Source of the DNA: Humulus lupulus | Lineage: Eukaryota; Streptophyta; Magnoliopsida; Rosales; Cannabaceae | Assembly: GCF_963169125.1 (NCBI RefSeq) | Contig: NC_084798.1 | Span: 103,061,970-103,125,969, forward strand | Reading direction: 5' to 3' | DNA: 64,000 nucleotides | Shown: positions 22,495-34,849 of the stretch, in pieces | How the letters are laid out: every line of letters starts with the position of its first letter | Numbering within the stretch: position 1 is the first letter of the stretch | Translations under genes and position numbers: made by a program | The notes under the pieces: model-generated | The model's database searches: none | Seen by the model: the letters and a program-made list of their open reading frames with translations, nothing else | Told to the model about the DNA's origin: nothing

Positions 22495-25144
22495 AGATTT
22501 GATACAACCCATAGGCGTAATTGAGTTAGCCCTCACAATGGGAGAACAACCCAGACAAACAGCCATAATGGAAAATTTTGTCATGGTAGACTACACTTCG
22601 GCCTTCAATGCGGTATTTGGGAGGCCCTCCCTAAGAGAATTGAAGGCGATAACCTCAGTTTATCACTTGTCCATAAAATTCCCGAGTCCTGGGGGGATAG
22701 AGAGCATGAAAGAGGAGCAGAAGGAAGCGAGGGAATGTTATAACACATCCCTCCGCATAGCCATAAAACCATCAGTGCTTATGGCAATGGTAGTACATGG
22801 AAGTGCAAGCCCGCATGAATTAAACCCATGGGTCGCAGAGGAACCCAGGGAAGAGGTCACAGTTATGAATAAGCCGTTGAGGAAGTTAAAGGTAGGGGAA
22901 ACCTTTCGGATATCATGAAGTTAAAGTTGGTAGAATTTCTAAAAGTTAACCTCGATGTGTTCGCCTTGAGTCACAAGGACATGGCGGGGATAGATCCATC
23001 AATCATGTCCCATCACTTGAACATCGACCCAAAATCAAGACCTATGAGGCAGAAAAGGAGGGCGCTAGATCTAGAAAGATACGCGACCGTAAAAGAAGAA
23101 GTTGACAAGTTGAAGGCAAATGGGTTTATCCGAGAAGCATTCTACCCAGTATGGGTATCCAACCCAGCCTTAGTCTCGAAGCCCAATGGAAAGTGGAGGA
23201 CTTGCGTGAATTTTACTAACCTTAATAAAGTCTGCCCCAAGGACTGCTTCCCGCTTCCTAGGATAGATCAGTTAGTAGACGCCAAGGCTGGGCACGAGCT
23301 ACTCAGCTTCATGGATGCATATTTTGGTTACAATCAAATGCCCATGAACCCAGCTGATGAGGAGCAAACTTCATTTATAATAGACAAGGGGCTTTATTTC
23401 TACAAGGTGACGCTTTTTGGGTTAAAAAATGCAGGTTTTACTTATCAAAAAGTTGGTAAATAGAATGTTTGCAAATCAGATAGGAAGAAATATGGAAGTA
23501 TTTGTAGATGATATGTTGGTAAAGACAAGGAGGGCAGAAGAGCTCACAAGCGACCTCTGTGAGATGTTTGAAACCCTCCGAAGATTCAGAGTGAAGCTAA
23601 ACCCGCTCAAGTGCACCTTTGGAGTTTTGTCAGGGAAGTTCCTCAGTTTTATGGTGAATTCTCGAGGTATTGAGGCCAATCCTGACAAAATCATAGCATT
23701 ATTTTAAATAAGCCCACCATGAAACAAAAAGGAGGTGCAATACTTGACAGGGAGAGTAGCAGCTCTCAACACGTTCATTTCCAGATCCATCGACAAGTGT
23801 CTCCCCTTCTTCAACATCCTAAAAGGGAACAAAAGGTTCGTTTGGGATGAAGATTCTCAGGAAGCCTTCGCTAAGCAAAAGGAACACCTCGGAAAACCAC
23901 CCCTTTTGGCTAAGATAGAAAAAGGTGAAAGATTGTACCTGTACTTAGCAGTGTCAGAGCATGCCATAAGCACCACCCTAGTCAAAGTAGAAAAGAAGCA
24001 TCAACATCTCGTATACTATGTCAGCAAGTGGTTGCTAGACGCAGAAACCTGGTACCTAGAAATAGAAAAATCAGCATATGCCTTGGTAGTGGCTTCGCGA
24101 AAGATAAGGCCCCATTTTCACGCTCATGCTATTGAAGTGCTCACCAACACCCCTTTCGTCATGTCTTGCATAAACTAGAGACTTCAGGAAGATTGCTAAC
24201 ATGATCAACTGAATTAAGTCAGTTTGATATCATTTATGCCCTAAGAACCTCGATCAACGGGCAGGTACTTGCAAATTTTATAGTCGAGTTTTCCTGCTGA
24301 CCCCATGAGGAGGGAGAAATAGAAGAGAATGAACTAACTTGCTGAGGGGAAAAGAAACTTGAAGAATTGAGCCTCCATGTAGACGGGGCGTCCAATGAAA
24401 GAGGAGCTGATGCTGACATAGTAATCACAGGACCTGAGGGACATAAGTTGTATTGCACAATAAGATTCAAGACCTAAGCCGATGCTGGCATACTCCTAGC
24501 TGGCTTTGGACCAGCCAGGGAGCTGAAGGTAACACATTTGCATGTCTTTAGTTACTCACAGTTAGTAGTATTTAAGGTGAAGGGTGAATATCAAGCAAAA
24601 GGCCCAAGAATGGCTGCATGCCTGGCCAAAGTAAAAGGGTATTTGGATCAGTTCGAAAAGTACACCATAGATTAGATACCAAGAAAGAAAAACACGAATG
24701 CCGATGCTCTCGCAAAACTTGCCTCTACTTGAGATGAAGATGTGCTTGAGCCCATCCCAGTTCAATACCTTTCTAGGCCTAGTATAGCAGAAGAGGAGGT
24801 TCACATGGTCAATACTCCCGAGGAGTCATGGTCCGCACCCATCTCAAGGTACTTAAGTGATGGAACATTGCCATTGGACAAAAAGGATGCCCGTAAGAAA
24901 ATTTACAAAGCCTCCCAATACACCCTAGTAGATGGAGTCTTGTATAAAGAGGCCTCTCCACCCCGCTCCATCGGTCTATAGACAAGGAGGAGGCTTCAAA
25001 GGTTCTGCAAGTGATACACGAAGGATAATGTGGAAATCATGCTGGGGGCAATCCACGACAAAAAAGGCCATACGACAAGGGTATTATTAGCCTGCCATGG
25101 AAAAGGACATGAGAGACTTCGCGAGAAGATGCGACAAGTGCCAA
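22495..25144 (+). pseudogene. older Tat element: protease end, RT, RNase H, start of integrase
   Basis: Plus-strand pol in consecutive broken frames. 22,499-22,918: protease C-terminal part (IGVIELALTMG, FNAVFGRPSLRELKAITS). 22,915-23,463: RT N-terminal half (NLDVFALSHKDM, CPKDCFPLPRIDQLVD, SFMDAYFGYNQ). 23,429-23,707: RT with FVDDMLVKT, entered by a frameshift in GLKNAG. 23,735-24,178: thumb and first RNase H-like part (YYVSKWLLDAE). About 24,370-24,720: second RNase H (HVDGASNERG, ADALAKLAST) with stops. 24,742-25,139: integrase N-terminal part up to a CDKCQ zinc motif, cut by the Tekay element at the GCCAA site. It continues at 34,342. The 5' half is missing because the minus-strand Tat element abuts it. 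Confidence 0.85.
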
Positions 25145-27297
25145 TGTAATGCCTTAATTCCTTAGAGTGGCTACTAAGTGAGTTTAAAACGTGCAATTAA
25201 CTCGCTAATCGAGGTTTTAAGGCAAGAGTGTAATTAAACCATAAACAGAGTCATAAACATTAAAAATTAATTCCATTTACTGAAAATCATAAAACGTTAA
25301 ACATTTGGGATCCCAAAATACTCTTTAGAAATATGTACAACTAAAAAATAAATCAAAAGTTGGCTAAACGACAAAATCTAGGTTTAGTACAACCATCTCC
25401 CAAATTACCCTGGCCGTGGTAGCCAAGCAGGCCAAACATGTACGCGCTTCTTCACGCTCTCCATACTCATGGTTGGTCGACTTTCCCCTTGCCCTTACCT
25501 GCACCATAGAGCACCCGTGAGCCGAAGACCAGCAAGAAAACCCTCACAAGCAGATAAGATATGCATATCAAACACTTAACATATAAACAAGCCATCAACA
25601 GGTTATACACGTACGACCATGCCATCCCAGGCGCTTTACCAGGCCTTGGGTTCGCGGTCTATACTGTAAGGATATCCCAGGTATCCTTTAGGGTCTCGCC
25701 CTGGAAACTAGCACTCCACGTGCTAAACGCTACTCCCGGCCCCTTGGAATTCACGACCTTGCCGCTCTCGGCCTTCGCCGTTCCTGGCTCTTGCCGCTCA
25801 TTCACAAATATGCACACATAACATAATTAAACAGATACTTAACATGAATAGACTCAATCAAAGGGCTACGCCTTGCAACACAATCATATCGGGTCATGCC
25901 CTGCACACAAGCTCTACGGGTACATCAGTTTTCTTACCTGTATTCCGAGCTTTCCAAGCACTGATGTCCCGAGCACAGTCCCCTAGTCTGAGCCTCGCTG
26001 AAACCCTAGTCACAACGCACCAACAATAGCCATCCATCATGTTCTAATCCATTAAATAAGTTTGGGTCACAATTCTAGTCTCCGGGACCTTGAATTCTAT
26101 CAATCCAAGTGACAAAATCCATCACGAGCCTTAACCATTGAGTTCCCAAGCCTAAACATACTTTAAAGCCAAAAAATGCACTAAGAGTCGCGGCCCCATG
26201 AGGCCATGCCGCGGCCTGCCCCCAAACCCGAGAGCATCCCCAAAACAGGGCAGGCGTGCCGCGGCCCTAGCTAGGGCATCCTGCGGCCCGCCCTTCTTCC
26301 AGGCCACTACTCTTCTTCAGAGGCCCGCAGCTCAGCAAGAACAATGTCGTGGCCCGCCCCTTCGAACCCAGAAAAATCCTCCATTTTTACCATGAAAACC
26401 AATTCAACTAACCCTAAAGTCAAACCAAAATTCCAAACTATTATTCACAGAAGCTCTACTATGTTTTCAGTAACAAAACCTAACAAAGAATTAGCTCTAA
26501 ACCTCATCAAATCTCAAGAATGATCCATCACCCAGCACACATGCAAAACTCTAACATTTCAGTAGAAAACCAACTGCAATTCAACACAACTCAACATATT
26601 GAAAAGCTTACCTTGGGCAGAAGTGATTCCCTAAATCAGTTCCCTAAGCTCCAAGCCTCTAGCTCCCAAAATTCCAGCTGAAATTCCTTAGCCTTTGATT
26701 AGATTCACCAAAGTTTCCCCAAGTTTCCAAAGGAGAGAAGACAAGAGAGAGATGGAGAAAAAGAGTCGGTTTAGTGAATTCTGAGGGTTTCCTATATTTT
26801 GTTCTATTTAACTTATGTCTATAAGGTTACCTCAAAGACTCGAGGTGCCAAAAACGTCCCCGAGGGAAAAATGGTAAATTTTCCCAATTTTCCCTCATAA
26901 ACACTCTAACCTCAAATATATCTCCAAATATTTATTTCCATAACCCGATAACCCCATAAAACGTCTAATACCCGAAATTCCCCTAGACTCGCCCTGAGTC
27001 AGATTTTCGACCCCGTTGTGACTTTCTACCTAACTGCTCCCTAGGACTATCTCGGATCGTGCAACACAGATATATCACAATAATTTACATTTATCACATT
27101 TATGCTCTCCGCGAGCTAAAATTACAATCATGCCCCTAATAACCAGATGGGGCCCACATGCATGTTTAATTCACCTAAACATACGTCTCTAATCACATAC
27201 TCATAAAAACTCACATATAATAATAATAAACCACTTATTTCCCTCCAGGCACGCTAATCAAGGCCCTAATCCTTATTAGCAAATTTGGGTCAATACA
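25145..27297 (-). repeat. 3' LTR of the Tekay element
   Basis: On the minus strand TGTATTGACCCAAATTTGC...GGCATTACA, 2,153 bp. It carries the GC-rich cluster at 26,186-26,350 and a GGC/GCC short-repeat tract near 25,735-25,800 that is about two units shorter than in the 5' LTR. Confidence 0.92.
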
Positions 27298-27313
27298 ACT
27301 ATCCCCTCCTTAC
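27298..27313 (-). promoter_or_regulatory. polypurine tract of the Tekay element
   Basis: On the minus strand AGTAAGGAGGGGATAGT lies immediately before the 3' LTR TG. Confidence 0.75.
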
Positions 27314-27332
27314 TGAAATTTCTTCCTCAAAA

Positions 27333-27720
27333 TTACCTGAACAACTCGGGATACCGCTCCTGTGTTTCTAACTCAAGTTCCAGCGTCGCCTCCTCAACCT
27401 TATTGTTCCACCACAGCACTTCTACCAAGGCGATGGTCTTGCTCCACAAGAATTTATCCTTCCGGTCAAGAATTTGAACCGGGTTCTCCTCATAAGACAG
27501 ATCCTGATCCAGCTCCAAATTCTTATAACTCAAAACATGCGTCGAATCAGACACATTCTTCCAGAGCATGGACACGTGAAACACATCATGAACCCCTGAT
27601 AAGGTTGGAGGCATCGCCAATCTGTATGCTACCTCTCCAACTCGTTCCAGAATCTCAAAGGGGCCAAAAAATCTAGGGCTCAGCTTACCCCAAACACCAG
27701 ATCATTTCACTCCCCTCCAA
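27333..27720 (-). pseudogene. integrase C-terminal part and chromodomain
   Basis: Minus-strand frame 27,620-27,333 (95 codons) has the integrase tail [12 protein letters not shown] followed by a chromodomain-like segment ([36 protein letters not shown]). In chromoviruses this domain follows integrase and is thought to direct insertion to particular chromatin. The core aromatic positions W..N...ATLE are visible. Upstream, near 27,700, the GPF-type integrase C-terminal module is broken by stops. Confidence 0.8.
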
Positions 27721-28560
27721 GGTAAAACCCTAAGGAACACATGGTCACCAATCTAAAATCCCACGCTCCTACGTTTCAAGTCTGAATAACTCTTCTGGCG
27801 ACTCTGGGAGGCGAGCATTCGAGCTCTAATCTTCTCAACTTCCTCATTGGTCCTCTAAACCATCTCAGGACCTAAGTACCTCCTCTCACCCATCTCATCC
27901 CAATGGATAGGTGATCTTCACTTTCTTCCATAAAGCATCTCATACAGAGCCACTCCGATAGTCGCCTGATAACTGTTATTATACGAAAACTCAATCAAAG
28001 GGAGATACTTACTCCAAGATCCCTCAAAATCTAGCACACAGGCACGTAGCATATCCTCCAATATCTGAATCGTCCTCTCAGACTGTCCATCTGTCTGAGG
28101 ATGATAAGCGGTACTAAACCGCAACTGCGTGCCCATAGCTTTCTGCAGACTCTCCTAAAACTGTGAGGTGAAGGTGGGGTCCCTGTCAGATACTATCGAC
28201 CTCGGAGCCCCATGAAGTCGAACAATTTACTTCACATATAACTCAGCATACTGCTCCACAGTATAAGTCGTCTTGACCGGTAAAAAGTGGGCGGACTTGG
28301 TATACCTATCCACAATTACCCACACCAAGGCATGCTGTCCCACGGTCTTCGGCAAACAAACCACGAAGTCCATGGTGATATCTTCCCACTTCCACGCTGG
28401 AATCCCTAGAGGTTGCAACAATCCTGCTGGCCTCTGATGTTCAGCCTTGACCTGCTGACAAGTTAAGTACTTGGCCACATAATCCACCACATCCCTTTTC
28501 ATGCCTGACCACCAATACAAAGCTCTCAGATCCTAGTACATCTTCGCGTACATGGATGTA
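27721..28560 (-). pseudogene. integrase core of the Tekay element
   Basis: Minus strand. 28,520-28,227 holds the zinc-binding end (a YWWSGMKRDVVDYVAKYLTCQQVK segment, with the second C kept) and the first catalytic Asp context (WKWEDITMDFVVCLP) plus VDRYTKSAHFLPV. 28,136-27,918 holds the third catalytic segment, with the [14 protein letters not shown] motif that carries the Glu. A stop near 28,225 and others separate them. The enzyme would insert the cDNA; this copy is dead. Confidence 0.8.
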
Positions 28561-28689
28561 CGGAATAGGGTGTGGTAAGCAGTTCATCTAAGATCTCCCA
28601 CCGGATACAAGAATCCATCAGAACACAGATCCGACCCTTGTACTTTAATAACCCCGTCTCCGAGATAGAGAAGTCCTAGCCGCTCCGAC

Positions 28690-29940
28690 TAAGACGTTCT
28701 CCCTTTAACCCTTCAACTGGGAATCCTTCCCCTGCGCCTCCTTGATCCTCTCAAGGAGTGTAGGCTGAAGAGTGATGTTGGCTAACCGACCAACCACCAA
28801 CTCTATACCCACTCTAGTCATCTCCTCCGCTAGTTTATCAGATATTTGTCTCGAACTGAACAGTTGTCCTAGGCCTTTCCGACTCAAGGCATCAACAACC
28901 ACATTAGCCCTTCCACGATGGTATAGGATATCACAATCGTAATCCTTAGCCAACTCTAGCTACTGCCTCTGGCGCATATTCAGATCCTTCTGAGTAAAGA
29001 AGTACTTCAAACTCTTATGGTCGGTGTATATCTCGCATTTCTCACCATACAGATAATGTCTCTAAATCTTAAGTGTGAATACCATCGCTACCAATTCTAG
29101 ATCATGCGTGGGATATCTCTGTTCATACTCCTTTAACTATCTTGATGCGTAGGCTATCACCTTCCCAGCTTGCATTAGCACACACCCTAAACCCTGTCTG
29201 GAGGCATCACAATAAACCACAAACTTCTCATTGTTTATCGACAATCTCAACACTAGCGCGGTGATCAGTCGCCGCTTCAACTCTTTGAAACTATTCTCAC
29301 ATCTGTCTGTCCAAACATACTTTGTCTTCTTCTTTGTCAATTCTGTTGATGGCGTAGCTATCCTGGAGAATCCCTCAACAAACCGCTGATAATACCCTGC
29401 CAATCCCAGAAGACTCCTCACTTCAGGAACACTGCTCGGTCTAGGCCAGTCTCTCACTGCCTCAATCTTACTTGGGTCAACCAGAATCCCATCCTTACTG
29501 ACGATATGGCCCAGAAATGTAACTTGCAGTAACCAGAACTCACACTTGCTGAACTTAGCATATAACCTATGCTCCCTTAACCGCAGTAACACCAAACGTA
29601 GATGCTGCTCATGCTCTGTCTCCGATTAAGAGTACACTAGAATGTCGTCGATAAACACAATCACAAACTTGTCCAAATAGTCCTTGAAAACCCTATTCAT
29701 CATGTCCATAAAAGTTGTTGGGGCATTGGTTAATCCAAAGGACATAACCAGGAATTCATAGTGTCCATACGTCGTTCAGAAAGTAGTCTTTGGTATGTCC
29801 TCTTCTTTAATCCTTAACTGATGGTAACATGTCCATAGATCTATCTTAGAAAACACTGTCTTTCCCTGTAGCTGATCAAACAAGTTATCAATCCTAGGTA
29901 GTGGATACTTATTCTTAATGGTCAACTTGTTCAGTTACCT
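28690..29940 (-). pseudogene. RT and RNase H of the Tekay element
   Basis: Minus strand. Near 29,640 the catalytic [10 protein letters not shown] motif is directly followed by a TAA. 29,595-29,137 has the thumb and connection ([40 protein letters not shown]) and the start of RNase H ([18 protein letters not shown]). 28,953-28,705 has the RNase H end (YHRGRANVVVDALSRK) and the linker to integrase. The FIDDILVYS form is typical of chromoviruses, in contrast to YVDDMLVKS in the Tat copies. Confidence 0.82.
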
Positions 29941-30690
29941 GTACTCAATACACATCCTAAGGGATCCATCCTTCTTCTTGACAAACAATACTGGAGCACC
30001 CCATGGCAAGAAACTCGGTCTGATGAACCCCAAATCTAGTAACTCCTGCAACTGAATCTTCAACTCCTTCACCTCCGCTGGAGCCATTCTATATGGTGTC
30101 CTAGATACTGGCTCCGCCCCTGGTACCAACTCTATAACAGAATCAATCTCCCGCTGCTGCAGCAGCCCTGGCAGATCTGTTGGAAATAAATCTGGAAACT
30201 CACATACCAATCTAGTCTCCCCCGATCCAACTGAAACTACTCTAGAGGTATCAACAACATTCACTAGGAATCCTATGCAACCTCCCTGCTTCAAGTCTCT
30301 AGCCTTCAGTGATGAAATCATAGGTACTCGCAGTCCACTAGTTGTTCCCACAAATACAAAGGGTACCTCTCCTTCTAGTTCAAAAGTTACCATCCTGCGC
30401 TTGCAGTCAATCGTTTCCCCATACTTCGATAGCCAATCCATCCCTAGGATCATATCGAAATCATCCATTGCAAGCTCAATCGGATCAGCAAACAACTCCC
30501 TACCATCTACCTCTACTGGTAAAGCTCTAATCCATCTCCTAGAGACTACCAGTTCCCCAGTCGGCAACAAAGTCTGAAAACCCCTAGCATACAGAACACT
30601 AGGTCTACATAGCTGATCTATCACTCTAGCAGACATAAATGAATGAGTAGCTCCCGAATCAAACAATGCAGTATAAGAAGAACCCAGCAC
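29935..30690 (-). pseudogene. protease and N-terminal RT of the Tekay element
   Basis: The longest intact frame of this element (251 codons). It has the aspartic protease motif [13 protein letters not shown] near its start, the [15 protein letters not shown] motif, a spacer, and then RT start motifs ([48 protein letters not shown]). The DSGATHSF form fits the chromovirus lineage. The frame ends near the first RT catalytic block. Confidence 0.85.
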
Positions 30691-30719
30691 TAGAAATCTG
30701 TCCTGTCACAACTGAGGGG

Positions 30720-31870
30720 CTAACCTCCGCCTCAGTCTGAGGCAAAGTAAACACCCTAGCAGGAGCGTGACTGTCACCCTACTTCAGCTCCTTTTTCTTG
30801 GCTTGTGGGCAGTCCTTCTTCAGATGATTGGCACTCCCACAGAAAAAGCAGACCCTAATCCTGCACTCACCCTAATGTCGTCGTCTGCACCTGGGACACA
30901 CAAGAAAACTCCTCCAGTTGTCACTACTTCCCTGACGGCAACTAAAAGCACCCCATGCCCTCGTATCCGAGCTAGGAGGAACAAAAGAATATGGGGCCTT
31001 TCTCTTCTGCTCACTGGAGCCACTACCACGACTGGATCCAATAAAAGGAGGCACCTTCCTACTGGCATCGCGCCTAACAACACTCTCTCTCCAAATCTTA
31101 TCCTTGGCCCCCTCAGCAATAAAGGCCTTGTCTACAACCTAAGCATAGGTAGTAGTCTCTGGGTCTAAAGTGATCTTTACATCACGAGCGATCATAACAT
31201 TCAACCCCCGTACAAATCTATCTCTTCTTGTCGCATCTGTCGGCACAAACTTCGCCAATTGGTCAAATTTTAGAGCATACTTTGTCACGATGAACCGATT
31301 CCGTCAACCTTCGCAGCTCGGACTGCAACACTGTAATATTTCTCGTTAAAGATGTTTCTGAACTCTTCCTAGGTCATCACTGTCACATTCCTCCTCTGAA
31401 CTACTACATCCCACCAGATGCGGGCATCCTCTCTGGACATGTAGCTAGCACAAGCTACCTTCTCATTCCCCTCAACCCTCATAAAATCGAGAATAGAGGA
31501 AATCATATTCATCCACTACTTTGCCCGTAGTGGGTCTGGTCCACCCTCAAAGGTGGGAGCATGTTTTTTTCTGAACCTCTCATATACAGGTTCCCACCTG
31601 TTCTCCACAACAGATTGAACCGGCACTGGCATCACAACCTGCTGAACTGGCAACCTAGTGACCTGTGGAGGGGCCTGCTCCCTCAACTGTCGAAGCTCTA
31701 CCTCTGTTCGTTGCAATCTTGCTTCCATTTCGGCAAACATTTGCTGCCAATTATGTAGGGCAGGTGGAGGGTCCCGACTCTGGTTGTCATCCTCGGCCCT
31801 ACTGTCGCGGAGTCTAGATGATTGTCGAGGTATCTCAACAAATATGCCTGCAATCAACGATGCCGCTCAT
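30720..31870 (-). pseudogene. gag of the Tekay element
   Basis: Minus strand. 31,857-31,516 (113 codons) encodes an N-terminal coiled segment (WQQMFAEMEARLQRTEVELRQLRE) and the start of the gag core (FRKKHAPTFEGGPDPLRAK). Frame-shifted continuation shows AREDARIWWDVVVQRRN-like and FNEKYYS motifs near 31,330-31,440. A CCHC-like knuckle (CFFCGSANHLKKDC) lies near 30,835. Stops and frameshifts break it repeatedly. Confidence 0.75.
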
Positions 31871-32152
31871 CAGGCATGATAACAACATCCAAAACCACCT
31901 CATAATCACACCAGCCAACCATAAAAAAACAATCCACATAACATACAGATAGCAGATAACACACAACGGGCCATGCCCTGGCATTTTGCATGTGTTAAAC
32001 CTTTCATCATGCTCTATATGAATTAAGCAGGCTAACAAGGCATTTAAGCACATATCAGACATACAATTCATTATTACCAACCAACCCTGAGTCGAGCTTG
32101 TCACTGACAGCGAGCGTACATGTTTGGTCATCCTCCAGAAAACATAAACCTT

Positions 32153-32172
32153 GGATTTCTCTGATACCAAGT
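32153..32172 (-). promoter_or_regulatory. primer-binding site, initiator tRNA-Met type
   Basis: On the minus strand, directly after the 5' LTR: ACTTGGTATCAGAGAAATCC. TGGTATCAGAG is complementary to the 3' end of plant initiator tRNA-Met, the usual primer of chromoviruses. Confidence 0.9.
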
Positions 32173-34336
32173 TATAACGCCCTACTTCCTTAGAGCCATT
32201 ACTAAGTGAGTTTCCAACATGCAATTAACTCACTAATTGAGGTTTTAAGGCAAAAGTGTAATTAAACCATAAACAGAGTCATAAACTTTAAAAATTAATT
32301 CCATTTACTGAAAATCATAAAATCTTAAACATTTGGGATCCCAAAATACTATTTAGAAATATTTACAACTCAAAATTAAATCAAAAGTCGACTAAACGAC
32401 AAAATCTAGGTTTAGTAAAACCATCTCCCAAAATACCCCTAGCCATTGTAGCCAGGCAAGCCAAACATGTACACGCCGCTTCACGCTCTCCATGCTCATG
32501 GTTGGTCGACTTTCCCCTTGCCCTTACCTGCACCATAGAGCACCTATGAGGCGAAGCCCAGCAAGAAAACCCTCACAAGCAGATAACATATGCATATCAA
32601 ACATTTAACATATAAGCAAGCCATCAACAGGCTATACACGTACGGCCATGCCATCCCAGGCACTTTACTAGGCCTGGGTTCGCGGTCTATACTGTAAGGA
32701 TATCCCAGGTATCCTTTAGGGTCTCACCCTGGCAACTCGAACTCCGCGTGCTAAACACTGCTCCCAGCCCTTTGCCGTGCTCAGCCTTGCTGCTCTCAGC
32801 CTTCGCTGTTCCTGGCCCGTGCAGTTTCCGGCCCGCACCGTTCCCGGCTCTTGCCGCTCATTCACCAATAGGCACACATAGCATAATTAAACAGATACTT
32901 AACATGAATAGAATCAATCAAAGGGATACGCCCTGCAACACAATCATATTGGGTCGTGCCCTGCACACAAGCTCTACGGGTACATCAGTTTTCTTACCTA
33001 TATCCCGAGATTTCCAAGCACCGATGCCCCGAGCACAGCCCCCTATTCTGAGCCTCGCTGAAACCCTAGTCACAACGCACCAACAATATCCATCCATCAA
33101 GTTCTAATCCATTAAATAACTTTGGGTCACAATTCTAGTCTCCGAGACCTTGAATTCTATCATTCCGGGTGATAAAATCCTTCTCGAGCCTTAACCTTTG
33201 AATTCCCAAGCCTAAACACACTTTAAAGCGCAAAAATGCTCTAAGAGCCACGGCCCGCCCCCAAACCCGAGAGCAGCCCCAAAACAAGACAGGCGCCCCG
33301 CGGCCCTAGCTAGGGCATGCCACGGACTGCCCTTCTTCCAGGCCACCATTCTACTTCAGAGGGCTGCAGCTCAGCAAGAACAATGTCGCGACCCGGCCCT
33401 TTGAACCCAGAAAAATCCTCCATTTTTACCATGAAAACCAATTCTATTAACCCCAAAGTCAAACCAACAATCCAAACCATTATTCACAGAATCTCTACTA
33501 TGTTTTCAGTAACAAAACCTAACAAAGAATTAGCTCTAAACCTCATCGAATCTCAAGAATGATCCATCACCCAACACACATGCAAAACTCTAACATATCA
33601 GCAGAAAACCAGCTGCAATTCAGCACAACTCAACATATTAAAAAGCTTACCTTGGGCAGAAGTGATTCCCTAAATCAATTCCCTAAGCTCCAAGCATCTA
33701 GCTCCCAAAGTTCCAGCTGAAATTCCTTAGCCTTTGATTAGATTCACCAAAGTTTCCCCAAGCTTCCAAAGGAGAGAAGACAAGAGAGAGATGGAGAAAA
33801 AGAGTCGGTTTAGAGATTTCTGAGGGTTTCCTATATTTGGTTTTATTTAACTTAAGTCTATAAGGTTACCTCAAAGACTCGAGGTGCCAAAAACGTCCCC
33901 GAGGGAAAAATGGTAAATTTCCCCAATTTTCCCTCCTGAACACTCTATCCTCAAATATATATCCAAATATTTATTTCCATAACCCGATAACCCCATAAAA
34001 CATCTAATACTCGAAATTCACCTCCACTCGCCACGAGTTAGATTTTTGACCCCGCTATGACATTCTAGCTAACCGCTCCCTAGGACTGTCTCGAATCGTG
34101 CAACACAGATATATCACAATTATTCACATTTATCACATTTATGCTCTCCGTGAGCTAAAATTAAAATCATGCCCCTAATAACCAGATGGGGCCCACATGC
34201 ATATTTAATTCACCTAAACATGCATCTCTAATCACATACTCGTGAAAATTCACATATAATAATAATAAACCACTTATTGCCCTCCAGGCATGCTAATCAA
34301 GGCCCTAAGCCTTACTAGCAAGTTTGGGTCGCTACA
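32173..34336 (-). repeat. 5' LTR of the Tekay element
   Basis: On the minus strand TGTAGCGACCCAAACTTGC...GGGCGTTATA, 2,164 bp. The last dinucleotide is TA instead of CA, one transition away from the canonical end. It carries the GC-rich cluster at 33,245-33,400 and a longer GGC/GCC short-repeat tract (32,758-32,860) than the 3' LTR. Confidence 0.92.
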
Positions 34337-34341
34337 GCCAA

Positions 34342-34849
34342 CGAATTGCAAATTACCGCAGACAGTCACCAAATGAGCTGTGAGCATGACCATTCTGTTG
34401 CCCTATGTTGTGTGGCAACAAGAACAGGGGGAGCAAAGTACGCAGTTGTAGCAGTCGATTACTTTACTAAATGGGATGAAGCAGAGCCTCTAGTCAATAT
34501 AACGGCTATGAAAATCACCACCTTTGTAACCAAGTTTATCTTTTACAGGTATGAAGTACCCTAAAAGATAATCTCTGGAAATGGGACCCAGTTTGACGGG
34601 GGATTATTCGACGAATATTGCAGAGAAAGGAGGATCAAGAGGAGTTTCTCCGCTGTAGCACACCTGCAGGCCAATGGACAAGTGGAGGCCATCAACAAGA
34701 TCCTAAAAAGGAACCTGAAAACAAAATTGGAGAAGTTGAAAGGAGCCTGGGTGGAAGAACTGCCCAATGTGCTTTGGGCCTACAGGACCACCCCTCATTC
34801 CACTACTGGAGAAATGCCTTTCTCCTTAGCCTATGGGTGCGAGGCTGTT
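34342..34849 (+). pseudogene. older Tat element: integrase core
   Basis: Continuation of the plus-strand pol after the Tekay insertion: AVDYFTKWDEAEPL, then GNGTQFDGGLFDEYC (the second catalytic Asp in the usual SDNGTQF context is replaced by Gly), and VAHLQANGQVEAINKILKRN with the catalytic Glu, ending at YGCEAV where the next insertion begins. An in-frame TAA follows YRYEVP near 34,562. The loss of the Asp and the stop make it inactive. Confidence 0.85.

Larger units (their letters stand above)
25140..34341 (-). mobile_element. complete Tekay/Del-like chromovirus, minus strand
   Basis: Element 25,145-34,336 (9,192 bp) with the target-site duplication GCCAA at 25,140-25,144 and 34,337-34,341. 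LTRs: 32,173-34,336 (5', 2,164 bp) and 25,145-27,297 (3', 2,153 bp). The primer site matches initiator tRNA-Met and there is a purine tract at the 3' LTR. The gene order on the minus strand is gag, protease, RT, RNase H, integrase, chromodomain. The LTRs differ at roughly 8-9% over the part I compared by eye, so the insertion is old, and all domains carry stops. It is inserted in the integrase gene of the plus-strand Tat element. Confidence 0.95.

Noticed and set aside
30275..31168. Plus-strand frames over the Tekay protease and gag
   Set aside because: Shadows of the minus-strand protease/RT and gag frames.
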